Shown here piece by piece: positions 56,421-64,000 of a stretch of DNA of 64,000 nt. Below the pieces are notes generated by a model, which was not told the DNA's origin, searched no databases, and saw only the letters and a list, made by a program, of their open reading frames with translations. A program made the position numbers and the translations under genes. This stretch comes from Duganella dendranthematis (lineage in GTDB: Bacteria > Pseudomonadota > Gammaproteobacteria > Burkholderiales > Burkholderiaceae_D), in the NCBI RefSeq assembly GCF_012849375.1, contig NZ_CP051684.1:2790001-2854000 (forward strand). Reading direction: 5' to 3'. Each line of letters begins with the position of its first letter. Position 1 is the first letter of the stretch.

Positions 56421-57526
56421 TCTTGAGTTCTTATCCTTGGTGGTGGCTGGCGTTGCCGCTACTGCTGTTGCCGGTTTGGTGGCATCGCCAGAAGCGCCAG
56501 CGACTGAAAGCCGAGCCGCTGGCTACTGCGCGCTTCCTGCCACCGGCGGCGCCGGAACAGTTGCGTGTCTGGCAGTGGCGCGACAAGTTGTTGTTGCTGG
56601 TGCGCTGCCTGCTGTTGGTGACATTGATCGCGTGGCTGGCTGCCACCATATTCCCGTGGCGCGGCGACACGGTGATGATTGATGCCGGCGCAGACAAGAC
56701 CTGGGCCGAACAGCAAATCGCCGCAGCAGGCTTCAACACCTCCGCGCGTATCGACCTGCCGCCAAATCCGCTGGCATGGTTGCGCGCCAATGAGCGCAAT
56801 TGGCGTCCGACAGCACGACTGCTTATCGTCGCACGCGCCGATCAAATCGCCATGCCGGCCCGCGTGCCGCAATTCAGCCACCAGCTAGAACTGCGCACCG
56901 CCAACGCGCCGGTCATCCCGGTCGCGCCGTCCACGCCCGCCGCACGTGTGACGCCGCCTGGGGCACCTGCTTCGCCGCAGACCGCAACGACGCACCACAT
57001 TGTGCTGACCGCACCAGCCGCTCGCTTGCCAGCATGGCAATCACTGTTCGCCGCCTTCGACGTCGCCGGCAACGCAGCCACGCGCCACCAATTCACCGCC
57101 GAACCAGACGCTGGAACGACGCTGATTGTGTGGGACACGCCAGCGACCTCACCGGCCGCTAACTGGCGCGGCCCGCACTGGTGGATCGCTCCCGCTGCCG
57201 CCGCCGGCTTCACCGAGTTAGCATCCGCGACCAAGCTGACGATTAACGGTATCCAGCTGCGCTACGTCGATTCACCGCGCGGCCGTCTGTGGACGTCGGA
57301 CGCATTCCCACCACGCGATGCAGACACTGCTCGCGCGCTGTACGAAGCCTGGCAGCTGCTGTCCGCCGCACCGGCGCCAGCCTACGCCACGCCATCCCAA
57401 ACCTTTAGCGCCGCCCGCAGCGCGCTGCCCGCCATCACCAACGCCAAGTCAGCCTACTGGCTCGCTTTGGCCCTGCTGGCGCTTTTCATCCTCGAACGGA
57501 CCCTCACGCATGCACGGCGAAACTGA
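56417..57526 (+). CDS. BatA-like membrane protein
   Basis: 369 residues. Two N-terminal helices (about 5-20 and 55-80) surround a short LATARFLPP region typical of the BatA/aerotolerance N-terminal domain, and one C-terminal helix (about 345-362) is present. The middle part, residues 90-340, is rich in Ala, Pro and Thr and resembles a degenerate VWA-like region with no clear metal motif. It is coupled by overlap to the DUF58 gene and to the next gene. It probably anchors a MoxR-dependent complex in the membrane. Confidence 0.75.
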   Translation: MILSSYPWWWLALPLLLLPVWWHRQKRQRLKAEPLATARFLPPAAPEQLRVWQWRDKLLLLVRCLLLVTLIAWLAATIFPWRGDTVMIDAGADKTWAEQQIAAAGFNTSARIDLPPNPLAWLRANERNWRPTARLLIVARADQIAMPARVPQFSHQLELRTANAPVIPVAPSTPAARVTPPGAPASPQTATTHHIVLTAPAARLPAWQSLFAAFDVAGNAATRHQFTAEPDAGTTLIVWDTPATSPAANWRGPHWWIAPAAAAGFTELASATKLTINGIQLRYVDSPRGRLWTSDAFPPRDADTARALYEAWQLLSAAPAPAYATPSQTFSAARSALPAITNAKSAYWLALALLALFILERTLTHARRN

Positions 57527-59540
57527 CTACCTGCGCCGCCGCCTCTGGACCGCCATCTTGCGTCGCCGCAGCCCGCAATGGCTGGCCGCACTCTTGCCAA
57601 TGCTATTGGCCAGCTGGATGCTGTCCACCACCCGCATCGCCATGGCAGCAGCCATCACCCTCTGGGGAATTTGTGCCATCGCCGACGGCTACCGCTGGAA
57701 GCAACGCATCGCCGCGCAATGGCAATCTTGGCTCAACGCTGCCGTCCCCTCACTGGAAGACAGCAGCGAACTCCTGACAAGCGACGCAAAATCGCCTATC
57801 GCCAAACTCCAGCAACAACGCCTGCAAGCCCGCCTCGCCAGCGTGCTCACAGACGCCGACTACCAGCGCATTGCCCGCAGCCAGGCGCGCTTCTCTATCT
57901 GGCCGCTGCTGCTTGCCGTCCTCGCCACTGGAGTAGCCATCGCATGGCAAGGCCAGACAGCACCAACGCAAACAAAGCCAGCAGCGGCCATCCACGCCAA
58001 TAAACCAATCATTGACGGCGAGGTATACCTCAGCGTCACACCGCCAGCCTACACCGGCGTCAAGCCTTTCGAGACAGGTGCGCGCGACATCCAGATCCCG
58101 CAATACACCGACGTCCGATGGTGTGTTCGCAATGCCGCCGGCGCCGAACCCGCCGTCGAACTAGGCGATGGCCACACCCTCGCCATCGGCAAAGACTGCG
58201 CAAAACTCCGCGTTGAAGACTCGCTGTTCTGGCGCGTGCGGGGAACATCTACCACCCGCTACAACATCCGCGTCACGCCGGACCAGGCACCGCAAGTCAC
58301 CATCATCGAACCGACACAACTGATCCACCTACTGCAAAAAGACGCCAAGTCGGTACAAATCTCCATCAGCGCCCGCGACGACTACGCCATCGTCCGCGCC
58401 AGCCTGCACATGACCCTCGCGCGAGGCAGCGGCGAAAACATCCGCTTCAGCGACAAGGAAGTCCCGCTGCCGCAATCCAGCGATCCCAAATCGCGCAGCT
58501 GGAAAAAACAATGGACGCTGGCGGAACTCGGCATGGAGCCGGGCGATGAACTCTACTTCTTCGTCCGCGCCACCGACAACGCGCTGGAGAACCCGCATAC
58601 CGCACAATCGCCAACCTACACGCTGCGCCTGCCAGGACCGGAAGCCGAAAGCCTGGACTCCACCGCGTTGCCATCCATGAGCAAACCGGAAAACTTGCGC
58701 AGCCAGCGCCAGATCATCATCGACACCGAACAACTGGTCGCCGACCTGAAAGCCAATCCCGGCATGTCCGCCGCCACGCAACGCTCGCGCAGCGAAGGCA
58801 TCGCCGCCGACCAGGCCGCGCTGCGCCTGCGCTACGGCCAATTCCTCGGCGAAGAATCCAGCCTGTTCGGCGACGAGGAACATGAGCACGAACATCACGG
58901 CCAGGAAAAAGTCGGCAGCGAAATCAGCGTCATGAAGGAATTCGGCCACGCGCACGACGTCGAGGACAACGCCACTATCTTCGACCCACAGACCAAAGCG
59001 GTCCTTAAACGAGCACTGTCCGCGATGTGGGACGCGGAGAAGTCGCTGCGCGCCGTCTCGCCCAAGACCGCGCTTCCGCCGGAGTATAAGGCGCTGGACG
59101 CCATCAAGGAATTGCAGGCCGCAGAACGCGTCTACCTGCACCGCACCGCCTTTGTGCCGCCCGCATTGAAGGAAGAGAAGCGCATGACTGGCGACATCGT
59201 CGGCGCCATGAGCTACAAGCGCGCACAAGGTGAGGCCAGCGACACCGTGCCGGCCGAAGTGCGCGATCTGGTGCAAGCGTTGTCGCGGGATGGCACGTTG
59301 CCCGCGCTGTGGACCAAGGCCGCGCGTGAGGCGATTACCTCTCGCATCACCGATCAGGAACAGAAGTTGAGCGCGCAGCGCGCCGTGCAGGATGTACAGG
59401 ATGGGTGTGTTCCATGCCGTGCCGAGTTGCGCGCATGGTTGCGCGGTACGCTGACCGATGCGCCGGTACTGCTGCAAGCACGCCCTTCGGCGGATACGTC
59501 CTTCCGTCAGGCGTGGAGTGGCAAGGAGCAGGTTAAATGA
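57510..59540 (+). CDS. DUF4175-like membrane protein
   Basis: 676 residues from the ATG at 57510, which overlaps the previous gene by 17 bp. Helices lie near 28-60 and 130-146. A periplasmic part follows with an Ig-like segment (DDYAIVRASLHMTLA, then ELGMEPGDELYFFVRATDNA near 340) as in DUF4175 proteins, then a helical C-terminal region with a His/Glu-rich EEHEHEHHGQEK stretch near 455. Its function is unknown; the context points to a membrane complex with the MoxR system. The stop overlaps the next start as ATGA. Confidence 0.65.
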   Translation: MHGETDYLRRRLWTAILRRRSPQWLAALLPMLLASWMLSTTRIAMAAAITLWGICAIADGYRWKQRIAAQWQSWLNAAVPSLEDSSELLTSDAKSPIAKLQQQRLQARLASVLTDADYQRIARSQARFSIWPLLLAVLATGVAIAWQGQTAPTQTKPAAAIHANKPIIDGEVYLSVTPPAYTGVKPFETGARDIQIPQYTDVRWCVRNAAGAEPAVELGDGHTLAIGKDCAKLRVEDSLFWRVRGTSTTRYNIRVTPDQAPQVTIIEPTQLIHLLQKDAKSVQISISARDDYAIVRASLHMTLARGSGENIRFSDKEVPLPQSSDPKSRSWKKQWTLAELGMEPGDELYFFVRATDNALENPHTAQSPTYTLRLPGPEAESLDSTALPSMSKPENLRSQRQIIIDTEQLVADLKANPGMSAATQRSRSEGIAADQAALRLRYGQFLGEESSLFGDEEHEHEHHGQEKVGSEISVMKEFGHAHDVEDNATIFDPQTKAVLKRALSAMWDAEKSLRAVSPKTALPPEYKALDAIKELQAAERVYLHRTAFVPPALKEEKRMTGDIVGAMSYKRAQGEASDTVPAEVRDLVQALSRDGTLPALWTKAAREAITSRITDQEQKLSAQRAVQDVQDGCVPCRAELRAWLRGTLTDAPVLLQARPSADTSFRQAWSGKEQVK

Positions 59541-61309
59541 TTATTTCTACCGACTTGGCGAATATTGCGCCGCCCTTGGTAGCGCTGGCTGCTGGCTTGA
59601 TCAGCGCCGTGCTGTATGGCCGCACGCGCCGCTGGATCGACGCAGCGTTGGCTGGCGTGGCCGGCATCGCGCTGGCGGTGGCGATTGCGGATGTGCGCTT
59701 GCCTGCAGGCGCTGCGGCACCGTTGGCCGTCAGCACGGAGGCTGGACGCATCAGCGCGTCCGATCTGTCTGCGATCCCGGCTGCATCCGGCATTGTGCTG
59801 AGTGGCGATGGCGTGCGCGAGGCAGAGTGGCGCGATTTGCCAGCGCGTCCGCTGCAATGGAAGCCGGCGGCGGCGGAGTTGTTATGGCTAGATTTTCCGC
59901 GTTCGATGTCGCTGGGCCGTATCTTTACGCTGACTGTGCGGCGTTCATCGGCGCCGGCGCAGTGGCGCTTGCAGCTACTGGCTGAGAACAAGCAGGTACT
60001 GGCGGATTCCGGTCTGGCGGCGGAGCCGCAGCTGTCCGTGCAGTGGTTGCCGCCGGTGGCGGAGGTCATGGTGCTGCAAGCCCGCCTGCTCGACAAGAAC
60101 GGCAAGACAATTGCGCAGGGACCGATTCCATTGCAGGTGAAGGATGCCGTGCCGTTGCAGATTCAGGGCCGTTTCGATGCGCCGTCGTTTGATGCGCGGG
60201 CATTGAATCAGTTGCTGTCCGATGGCGGTGCGGTATTGGATTGGAATGTCACTCTGGGCAAGTCGATCACGCGCAGCGAGACTGCGCGCGTGCCTCTGGT
60301 GGCAGCCAATGCGGTGTTTATCGATGCGGCGTATGTTGAACATTTGAGCGCTGCGGCGCGTGCGGCTTTGCTGGCGCAGGCCGGTAAGGGCGTGCCGCTG
60401 GTGGTCCTGGGCGGGAATGCTTCGGATGCGGGCATGTGGCAGCGGGAGTTTGGCTTGTCGCTGCGTCCGCAGTCGCCAACGACGGAGAAAGAGGACGTGC
60501 GGCAGTTTGGTGTGCTATCGCTGCCGCCGGCGCAATTGAATCCTTCGGAGAGTGTCGCGGCGCCGTGGTCTGTTCTGGCGCGGGATGCTCGCAAGCAGCC
60601 GTGGTTGTGGCAGCGTGGTGTTGGTCAGGGACGCGTGGTGTGGGTAGGCGTGGCAGACTGGCATAAGTATGCGATTAGTGCGCCGCAGGCGTTGGCGCTG
60701 TGGTGGCAATCGGCAATGGATTTGATTGCGTTGGATGACGCGCAAAAAGCGGTTTGGCAGATGAACGATCCTCTGCCAGTGCCGGGATTGCGTAGTGAGG
60801 TGTGTGCGCAAGGTGTGAAGACCGGGACGGTGCTGACGGCCGAAGGCTATGCGGCGATGGCGCTGGCTGCGCGCGTGGACAAGGCGGATGCTGTGTGTGC
60901 GGCGTTTTGGCCGCAGAAGGCTGGCTGGGTGAAATTCAGCGCGGCGGGCATGACGGAGCAGGGCGTGGAATACGTCTACGCCTCCGGCGATTGGCCCGCG
61001 TGGCAGAAGGCGCTGCGCCGCGACGCAACCATGCAGTACGCCGCCCGCTCCGCGCCAACACCCACCGGCGAAGACACCGCCGCCACGACGGCCACTGCCA
61101 CTGCAACTACGCGGAGCGGCGCTGCCAACGCCATGGCTTTGGCCACCGCGACGGCCGTCGACGCAGGCCAAGTCTCGGCTGTCGCTGGCGTCGCGGATGG
61201 CGCTAGCTGGCCAGGTGCGCGGGCGGCTGGCGTGCTGTTTGCGCTAGTGCTGCTTGCTCTTTGGTGGCGTGAGCAGCGGCACATCGGCGGCGCTGGCGAT
61301 AGGTTATGA
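59537..61309 (+). CDS. Membrane protein at the end of the TldD-MoxR operon
   Basis: 590 residues. Two N-terminal helices (about 10-28 and 35-52) and one near the C-terminus (about 562-580) flank a large periplasmic or cytoplasmic part. Segments such as VPLVVLGGNASDAGMW and GQGRVVWVGVADWHKYAI resemble the glutamine-amidotransferase-like domain of large BatA-type proteins. A Thr/Ala-rich low-complexity stretch lies near 515-530. No family can be named with confidence. It is the last gene of the run before a gap to the aldolase gene. Confidence 0.6.
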   Translation: MIISTDLANIAPPLVALAAGLISAVLYGRTRRWIDAALAGVAGIALAVAIADVRLPAGAAAPLAVSTEAGRISASDLSAIPAASGIVLSGDGVREAEWRDLPARPLQWKPAAAELLWLDFPRSMSLGRIFTLTVRRSSAPAQWRLQLLAENKQVLADSGLAAEPQLSVQWLPPVAEVMVLQARLLDKNGKTIAQGPIPLQVKDAVPLQIQGRFDAPSFDARALNQLLSDGGAVLDWNVTLGKSITRSETARVPLVAANAVFIDAAYVEHLSAAARAALLAQAGKGVPLVVLGGNASDAGMWQREFGLSLRPQSPTTEKEDVRQFGVLSLPPAQLNPSESVAAPWSVLARDARKQPWLWQRGVGQGRVVWVGVADWHKYAISAPQALALWWQSAMDLIALDDAQKAVWQMNDPLPVPGLRSEVCAQGVKTGTVLTAEGYAAMALAARVDKADAVCAAFWPQKAGWVKFSAAGMTEQGVEYVYASGDWPAWQKALRRDATMQYAARSAPTPTGEDTAATTATATATTRSGAANAMALATATAVDAGQVSAVAGVADGASWPGARAAGVLFALVLLALWWREQRHIGGAGDRL

Positions 61310-61343
61310 TATCCGGCACCCCAGCCACGACGGAGTTGTCGCC

Positions 61344-62237
61344 ATGTTTACCGGACTCAGTGCATTCCCACTAACGCCCATGAACGAAGACGGTATCGAT
61401 ACCGTCGCCTACGCAGGTCTGGTCCGTCGCCTGGCTGACGCCGGCGTCGATTCCATCGGTGCGCTTGGTTCTTCGGGCAGCTATGCGTACCTCTCGCGCG
61501 AAGAGCGCGCGCGGGTTGCGCACATTGCGGTGGAAAGCGCGGGTACTGTGCCGGTCATGATCGGCGTCGGCGCGCTGCGCACGCGCGATGTATTGCTGCT
61601 GGCGGAAGACGCGCAAAAAGCCGGCGCCAGCGCGGTCCTGTTGGCGCCTGTGTCGTACAACAAGCTCTCCGCCGAAGAGGTGTATAGCCACTTCGAAGCA
61701 GTAACGCGCAATCTGTCGATTCCCCTGTGCGTCTACGATAATCCCGGCACCACCAATTTCCAGTTCAGCGATGAACTCCATGGTCGCATCGCGCAACTGC
61801 CGAATGTCCGTTCTATCAAAATCCCCGGCATGCCTCTTGACCCGCAGGAGGCCAAGGCGCGTGTCGATCGTCTGCGTGCATTGATTCCCGCGCATGTGTC
61901 GATCGGCGTCAGCGGCGACTGGTTTGGCGCCATCGGCTTGAATGCTGGCTGCGAGGTCTGGTACTCGGCCTGGGGCGGCCTGTTTCCGCGCGCGCTGCTG
62001 GAGATCACGCGCGCGGCGCAACGTGGTGATGCGCAGGAGGCCAGTCAGCTGCTGGAGCGCCTGTGTCCATTGTGGGATTTAGTCGCGAGGCAGGGGGGAA
62101 GCCTGCGCGTGATGGCCGCCGCTGCCGAGTTACTCGGACTGGTGAAGTCACCCTGCCTGCCGCTTCCGCTGAAGGCAATCCAAGGCCCTGACCGCGCACA
62201 TCTTGCGGAGCTGATCGCATCGCTGGAGCTTCAATAA
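61344..62237 (+). CDS. Dihydrodipicolinate synthase family aldolase
   Basis: 297 residues from the ATG at 61344 with CGGAG upstream. A TIM-barrel class I aldolase: the GALGSSGSYAYLSREER loop replaces the GTTGE of true DapA. The catalytic tyrosine region is YDNPGTTNF and the Schiff-base lysine lies in SIKIPGMP near residue 160. It probably cleaves or forms a pyruvate-type aldol, but the substrate is unknown. The altered substrate loop argues against lysine biosynthesis. Confidence 0.88.
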   Translation: MFTGLSAFPLTPMNEDGIDTVAYAGLVRRLADAGVDSIGALGSSGSYAYLSREERARVAHIAVESAGTVPVMIGVGALRTRDVLLLAEDAQKAGASAVLLAPVSYNKLSAEEVYSHFEAVTRNLSIPLCVYDNPGTTNFQFSDELHGRIAQLPNVRSIKIPGMPLDPQEAKARVDRLRALIPAHVSIGVSGDWFGAIGLNAGCEVWYSAWGGLFPRALLEITRAAQRGDAQEASQLLERLCPLWDLVARQGGSLRVMAAAAELLGLVKSPCLPLPLKAIQGPDRAHLAELIASLELQ

Positions 62238-62333
62238 CGTTTGAGCGGATCGGCACCGAATCCGACTGATACGGCACAGACGCGGCGCCACGCGGCGGCT
62301 ACACTATGTGTGTTCCCACTAACGGACGCTCAT

Positions 62334-63161
62334 ATGCAAGCTCCTTCCAATGCAGACCGCTACATCCACGCCATACCGGGCGTGGGCGCTGCCGCGCATG
62401 TGCTACAGGGACGCGAGCTGGAGATACTGCGCGTTCACGTGCAGCAGCCGGCGCTGGTCCTGGTCGACCGGGGCGTCAAGACGGTGCGTACCTCGCAGGG
62501 ACTCAGCGTGCGTGCGCGTCCAGGTGAGGCGCTGGTTCTTGGCGGTGGCCAGACCGTTGACTTCACCAACGCTGTGCACGAGGGCGACCATTACGAGGCG
62601 CGCTGGCTGGTGTTCGATCCAGTGCTGCTGGATGATCCGTTTTATCGCGGCGAGGCTGTCGGTAAAGCCGTTTCGGCACGCGCGGTGACGAAGGTTGCAG
62701 ATGGACTAACCGATGCATTCGGTCGCGCCACCCAGGCATTGGTACACAGCCTGCCCGCAGCAGTAGCGCGTCAGCGGCTGCTGGAGGTGATGCACTGGCT
62801 ACTGGAGGCAGGTGTTGCGTTGTCCGCGCCGCCGGCTGCCGCCAACATCTCATGCAAGGTGCGCGCGCTGATCGGCGCCCGTCCACAACAGGACTGGAGT
62901 GCCGGTCGCGTGGCCATTGAGCTGGCCGTGTCGCAGGCCACGCTGCGTCGCCGCCTTGCCGCCGAAGGCAACTCGCTGACAGAACTGTTAGTGGACACCC
63001 GCATGGCGACGGCACTCACGCTGCTGCAGGCCACCACGCAGCCCGTCTCCCACATCGCGCTCTCCGTGGGCTATGAATCTCCATCGCGCTTTGCTGTACG
63101 GTTTCGCCAGCGTTTCGGCTTTGCGCCGACGGCGGTGCGGGGCCACGAGCGCACATTATGA
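62334..63161 (+). CDS. AraC family transcriptional regulator
   Basis: 275 residues from the ATG at 62334; the frame is open further upstream without a good start. The C-terminal 100 residues hold two helix-turn-helix motifs (VAIELAVSQATLRRRLAAEGNSL and ISHIALSVGYESPSRFAVRFR regions). The N-terminal half is a cupin-like effector domain. The stop overlaps the start of the GST-like gene as ATGA, so they are co-transcribed. The effector is unknown. Confidence 0.88.
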   Translation: MQAPSNADRYIHAIPGVGAAAHVLQGRELEILRVHVQQPALVLVDRGVKTVRTSQGLSVRARPGEALVLGGGQTVDFTNAVHEGDHYEARWLVFDPVLLDDPFYRGEAVGKAVSARAVTKVADGLTDAFGRATQALVHSLPAAVARQRLLEVMHWLLEAGVALSAPPAAANISCKVRALIGARPQQDWSAGRVAIELAVSQATLRRRLAAEGNSLTELLVDTRMATALTLLQATTQPVSHIALSVGYESPSRFAVRFRQRFGFAPTAVRGHERTL

Positions 63162-63814
63162 AAGCAGCTGCCATGATCAAAATCCATCACCTCGGCCATG
63201 CCCAATCCGAACGCGTCGTCTGGCTCTGCGAAGAACTGGAGGTGCCGTATGAGATTCAACATTACACGCGCGATCCGGTGACGATGCTGTCGCCTCCGGA
63301 GCTGAAGGCGCTGCATCCGCTCGGCGCCGCGCCGGTGATCGAGGAAGGCGGCTTGATGCTGGCGGAATCGGCCGCCATCGTCGAGTACATCATCGTCAAG
63401 CATGGCGGCGGGCGACTCAAGCCTGGGCTGGAGCACCCGCACTATGCGGACTTTCTTTACTGGTTCCACTTCGCGAACGGGAACCTGCAACCAGCGATCG
63501 GCAGGGTGCTGTTCATGCGGCGTACCGGTCTGCCTGCCGACCATCCGGCGTTGGCTGCCGTGCAGGCACGCATGGATCGTGTGCTGCTGCTGATGGAAGA
63601 GCGGCTGGGAGAAGCAGCATACCTTGCCGGCAGCGAGTTCTCCGCAGCAGACATCATGACGGTTTTCTCACTCACAACCATGCGTCTGTTCCAGCCGTTT
63701 GACCTGGCGCCGTATCCGCACATTCGGGCGTATTTGCAGCGCATCGGCGCGCGACCTGCGTATCGCCATGCCATGAGCAAGAGCGATCCGGACCTGACGC
63801 CGATGCTGGACTGA
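63158..63814 (+). CDS. Glutathione S-transferase family protein
   Basis: 218 residues; an ATG five codons downstream is an equally good start. The N-terminal thioredoxin-like domain shows HAQSERVVWLCEELEVPYE, and the cis-proline/SNAIL-type region reads LGAAPVIEEGGLMLAESAAIVEYI. The C-terminal helical domain includes GSEFSAADIMTVF. It should conjugate or reduce substrates with glutathione in the cytoplasm; the substrate is unknown. It is coupled to the AraC gene. Confidence 0.92.
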   Translation: MKAAAMIKIHHLGHAQSERVVWLCEELEVPYEIQHYTRDPVTMLSPPELKALHPLGAAPVIEEGGLMLAESAAIVEYIIVKHGGGRLKPGLEHPHYADFLYWFHFANGNLQPAIGRVLFMRRTGLPADHPALAAVQARMDRVLLLMEERLGEAAYLAGSEFSAADIMTVFSLTTMRLFQPFDLAPYPHIRAYLQRIGARPAYRHAMSKSDPDLTPMLD

Positions 63815-63816
63815 CG

Positions 63817-64000
63817 TCAGCCCTGCTGCCAGCGCCGCACGTATTCCGGCGCCGGGAGTGTGCAGGCGGGATCGGTGATCGGTGCCTGATGGGTGCGGGA
63901 GAAGGGCAGAACGCCGGCCCATGCCGGCCAGCTCAGGTCTTCTTCATCGTCGCCCGGCAGGCCGCTGCGGATTTTGCAGGCCGCTTCTGTCAGCGGGATG
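63817..64000 (-). CDS. Pyridoxamine 5'-phosphate oxidase-like protein, C-terminal part
   Basis: The last 60 residues of a minus-strand gene that enters from beyond the window, so no start is available. The frame reads LPGDDEEDLSWPAWAGVLPF and ends PAPEYVRRWQQG before a TGA at 63819-63817. The WAGVLP segment followed by a Pro-rich tail is typical of PNPOx-like flavin-binding proteins (PF12900 type). It converges with the GST gene, with 2 bp between stops. Confidence 0.7.
   Translation of the reverse strand, partial: IPLTEAACKIRSGLPGDDEEDLSWPAWAGVLPFSRTHQAPITDPACTLPAPEYVRRWQQG

Overview
The window looks like the chromosome of a high-GC betaproteobacterium. The rpoB-rpoC pair, the domain styles and the large chemotaxis and c-di-GMP complement suggest the Massilia/Duganella/Janthinobacterium group of Oxalobacteraceae. 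That placement is inferred from sequence style; no search was run. No rRNA, tRNA, IS element, prophage or CRISPR array was seen.

Layout. 1-5.3 kb: the 3' end of rpoB and all of rpoC, closed by a strong terminator. 5.4-11.6 kb: mostly single genes (HTH/degenerate nucleotidyltransferase protein, 7TM histidine kinase, hotdog thioesterase, DUF885 peptidase, HPP-CBS membrane protein, Lrp regulator). 11.7-13.8 kb: a cysteine desulfurase fused to a degenerate metallo-beta-lactamase region and a rhodanese, divergent from the Lrp gene. 13.9-22.7 kb: one 2922-codon cyclic beta-1,2-glucan synthase gene. 22.7-23.5 kb: a TMEM165/GDT1-type Mn exporter gene behind a yybP-ykoY Mn riboswitch. 23.5-29.9 kb: an exported M1 peptidase coupled to a serine hydrolase, a diguanylate cyclase, panD and a Crp/Fnr regulator.

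30.1-43.4 kb is a chemotaxis island: a frameshifted receptor, a short receptor-like protein, cheY, a STAS protein, cheA, cheW, cheR, cheD, cheB, a REC-EAL protein and two more receptors. One receptor has an extra base inside its signalling domain. In another, a CheR-docking-type tail sits out of frame just after the stop. 43.4-47.6 kb holds a LysR / aldo-keto reductase / Old Yellow Enzyme locus and an exported methyltransferase-fold protein.

The most unusual part is 47.6-61.3 kb. Ten tightly packed same-strand genes encode two TldD/TldE pairs in tandem, a DUF4159 protein, a MoxR ATPase, a DUF58 protein, a BatA-like protein, a DUF4175-like protein and a third membrane protein. Only the TldD subunits have twin-arginine signal peptides, so the TldE partners may be exported by hitchhiking. 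A good sigma-54 promoter match lies upstream, with four helically phased CGGACA(C) repeats about 55-90 bp before it. This is the best candidate for an undescribed system: an exported heterodimeric protease linked to a MoxR-type membrane complex.

61.3-64 kb holds a DapA-family aldolase, an AraC regulator, a GST-like protein and the 3' end of a PNPOx-like gene running off the window.
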